A stretch of 30,502 bases of DNA from a virus: the IMG/VR virus record IMGVR_UViG_3300027467_000500, positions 1 through 30,502 of that record; one strand, 5' to 3'. Positions within the stretch are counted from its first letter, which is position 1; every line of letters begins with the position of its first letter. The translations under genes and the position numbers were made by a program. This document shows, piece by piece, positions 30,442 to 30,502 of this stretch. A model generated the notes under the pieces. The model did no database searches and was not told the origin of the DNA. It was given only the letters and a program-made list of their open reading frames with translations.

Positions 30442-30502
30442 CTATCCCAGGAAGCGCAATATCTCTTCTTCTTGCAGGCGCAGCTACCGACCCTAACCTT
30501 GT
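30438..30502 (+). CDS. Fibre-type protein, start only (runs off the window)
   Basis: The ATG at 30438 has AGGAGG seven bases upstream, one of the best ribosome sites in the window. The 21 visible complete codons read MTIPGSAISLLLAGAATDPN plus L, closely like the start of the truncated frame just upstream and of LamG-type cyanophage tail proteins. The remainder lies outside the window. Confidence 0.6.
   Translation, partial: MTIPGSAISLLLAGAATDPNL

Noticed and set aside
1-30502. tRNA genes, integrase, attachment sites, reverse transcriptase or diversity-generating repeats
   Set aside because: I looked for T-loop sequences, recombinase motifs and template/variable repeats by eye and found none that I could support.

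Overview
The window is most of the virion-morphogenesis half and part of the replication region of a tailed double-stranded DNA phage with a long, probably non-contractile tail (siphovirus-like, lambda-type gene order). The host is most likely a unicellular cyanobacterium of the Synechococcus/Cyanobium kind. I infer this from the prim-pol/helicase fusion, the gp32-like ssDNA-binding protein, the small DUF6496-like protein, and a right-end fibre whose start (IPGSANPLLLA, then RSLRFNSSDS) resembles LamG-type cyanophage tail proteins. No host gene, integrase, repressor of known type, lysis gene, tRNA or attachment site is visible, so lytic phage, prophage and assembled viral contig cannot be told apart. 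Base composition is GC-rich (about 55-65% in most structural genes), with clear AT-rich islands in the tape measure, part of the tail-tip gene and one homing endonuclease.

Layout. 1-2639 (minus): the 5' part of an unknown small gene and a large primase/helicase fusion. 2640-2779: divergent promoter region with a hairpin. 2780-4803 (plus): ssDNA-binding protein, an HNH-AP2 homing endonuclease behind a long leader hairpin, and a PD-(D/E)XK (MGME1/RecB-like) exonuclease. 4804-5071: a structured non-coding region with four 9-bp direct repeats, two tandem hairpin modules with a compensatory base-pair change, and a perfect 15-bp Fur-box-like palindrome. 5072-5763 (minus): two translationally coupled small genes, one a zinc-ribbon candidate. 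5909-7470 (plus): two strongly acidic proteins, the second with an ArdA-like C-terminus; this block looks like an anti-defence cassette.

7587-9691: terminase small and large subunits, with a tiny lipoprotein-like gene and a second identical Fur-box-like palindrome between them. 9710-13799: small accessory proteins, DUF4055-type portal, scaffold and major capsid protein, closed by a terminator. 13853-14362: a second HNH endonuclease whose start touches that terminator. 14359-14634: an antisense HTH-like gene that shares palindromic start and stop codons with its neighbours. 14830-16715: head-tail adaptor, stopper, tail-completion and tail-terminator genes. 16792-21472: tail tube, two-frame tail assembly chaperone and tape measure. 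21472-26157: minor tail protein, NlpC/P60-like K protein and J-like tail-tip protein. 26163-27834: three small tail genes, two of which are tail-tube paralogues. 27867-end: tail fibre, then a truncated fibre start and a second similar fibre start running off the window.

The genes form a coherent programme: replication (primase/helicase, SSB, exonuclease), packaging (TerS/TerL), capsid assembly (portal, scaffold, MCP), neck, tail and adhesion. The least explained parts are the 4.8-8.3 kb block (structured RNA or origin region, acidic proteins, paired palindromes), the hairpins abutting both homing-endonuclease starts, and the tail-tube paralogues placed after the tail tip.
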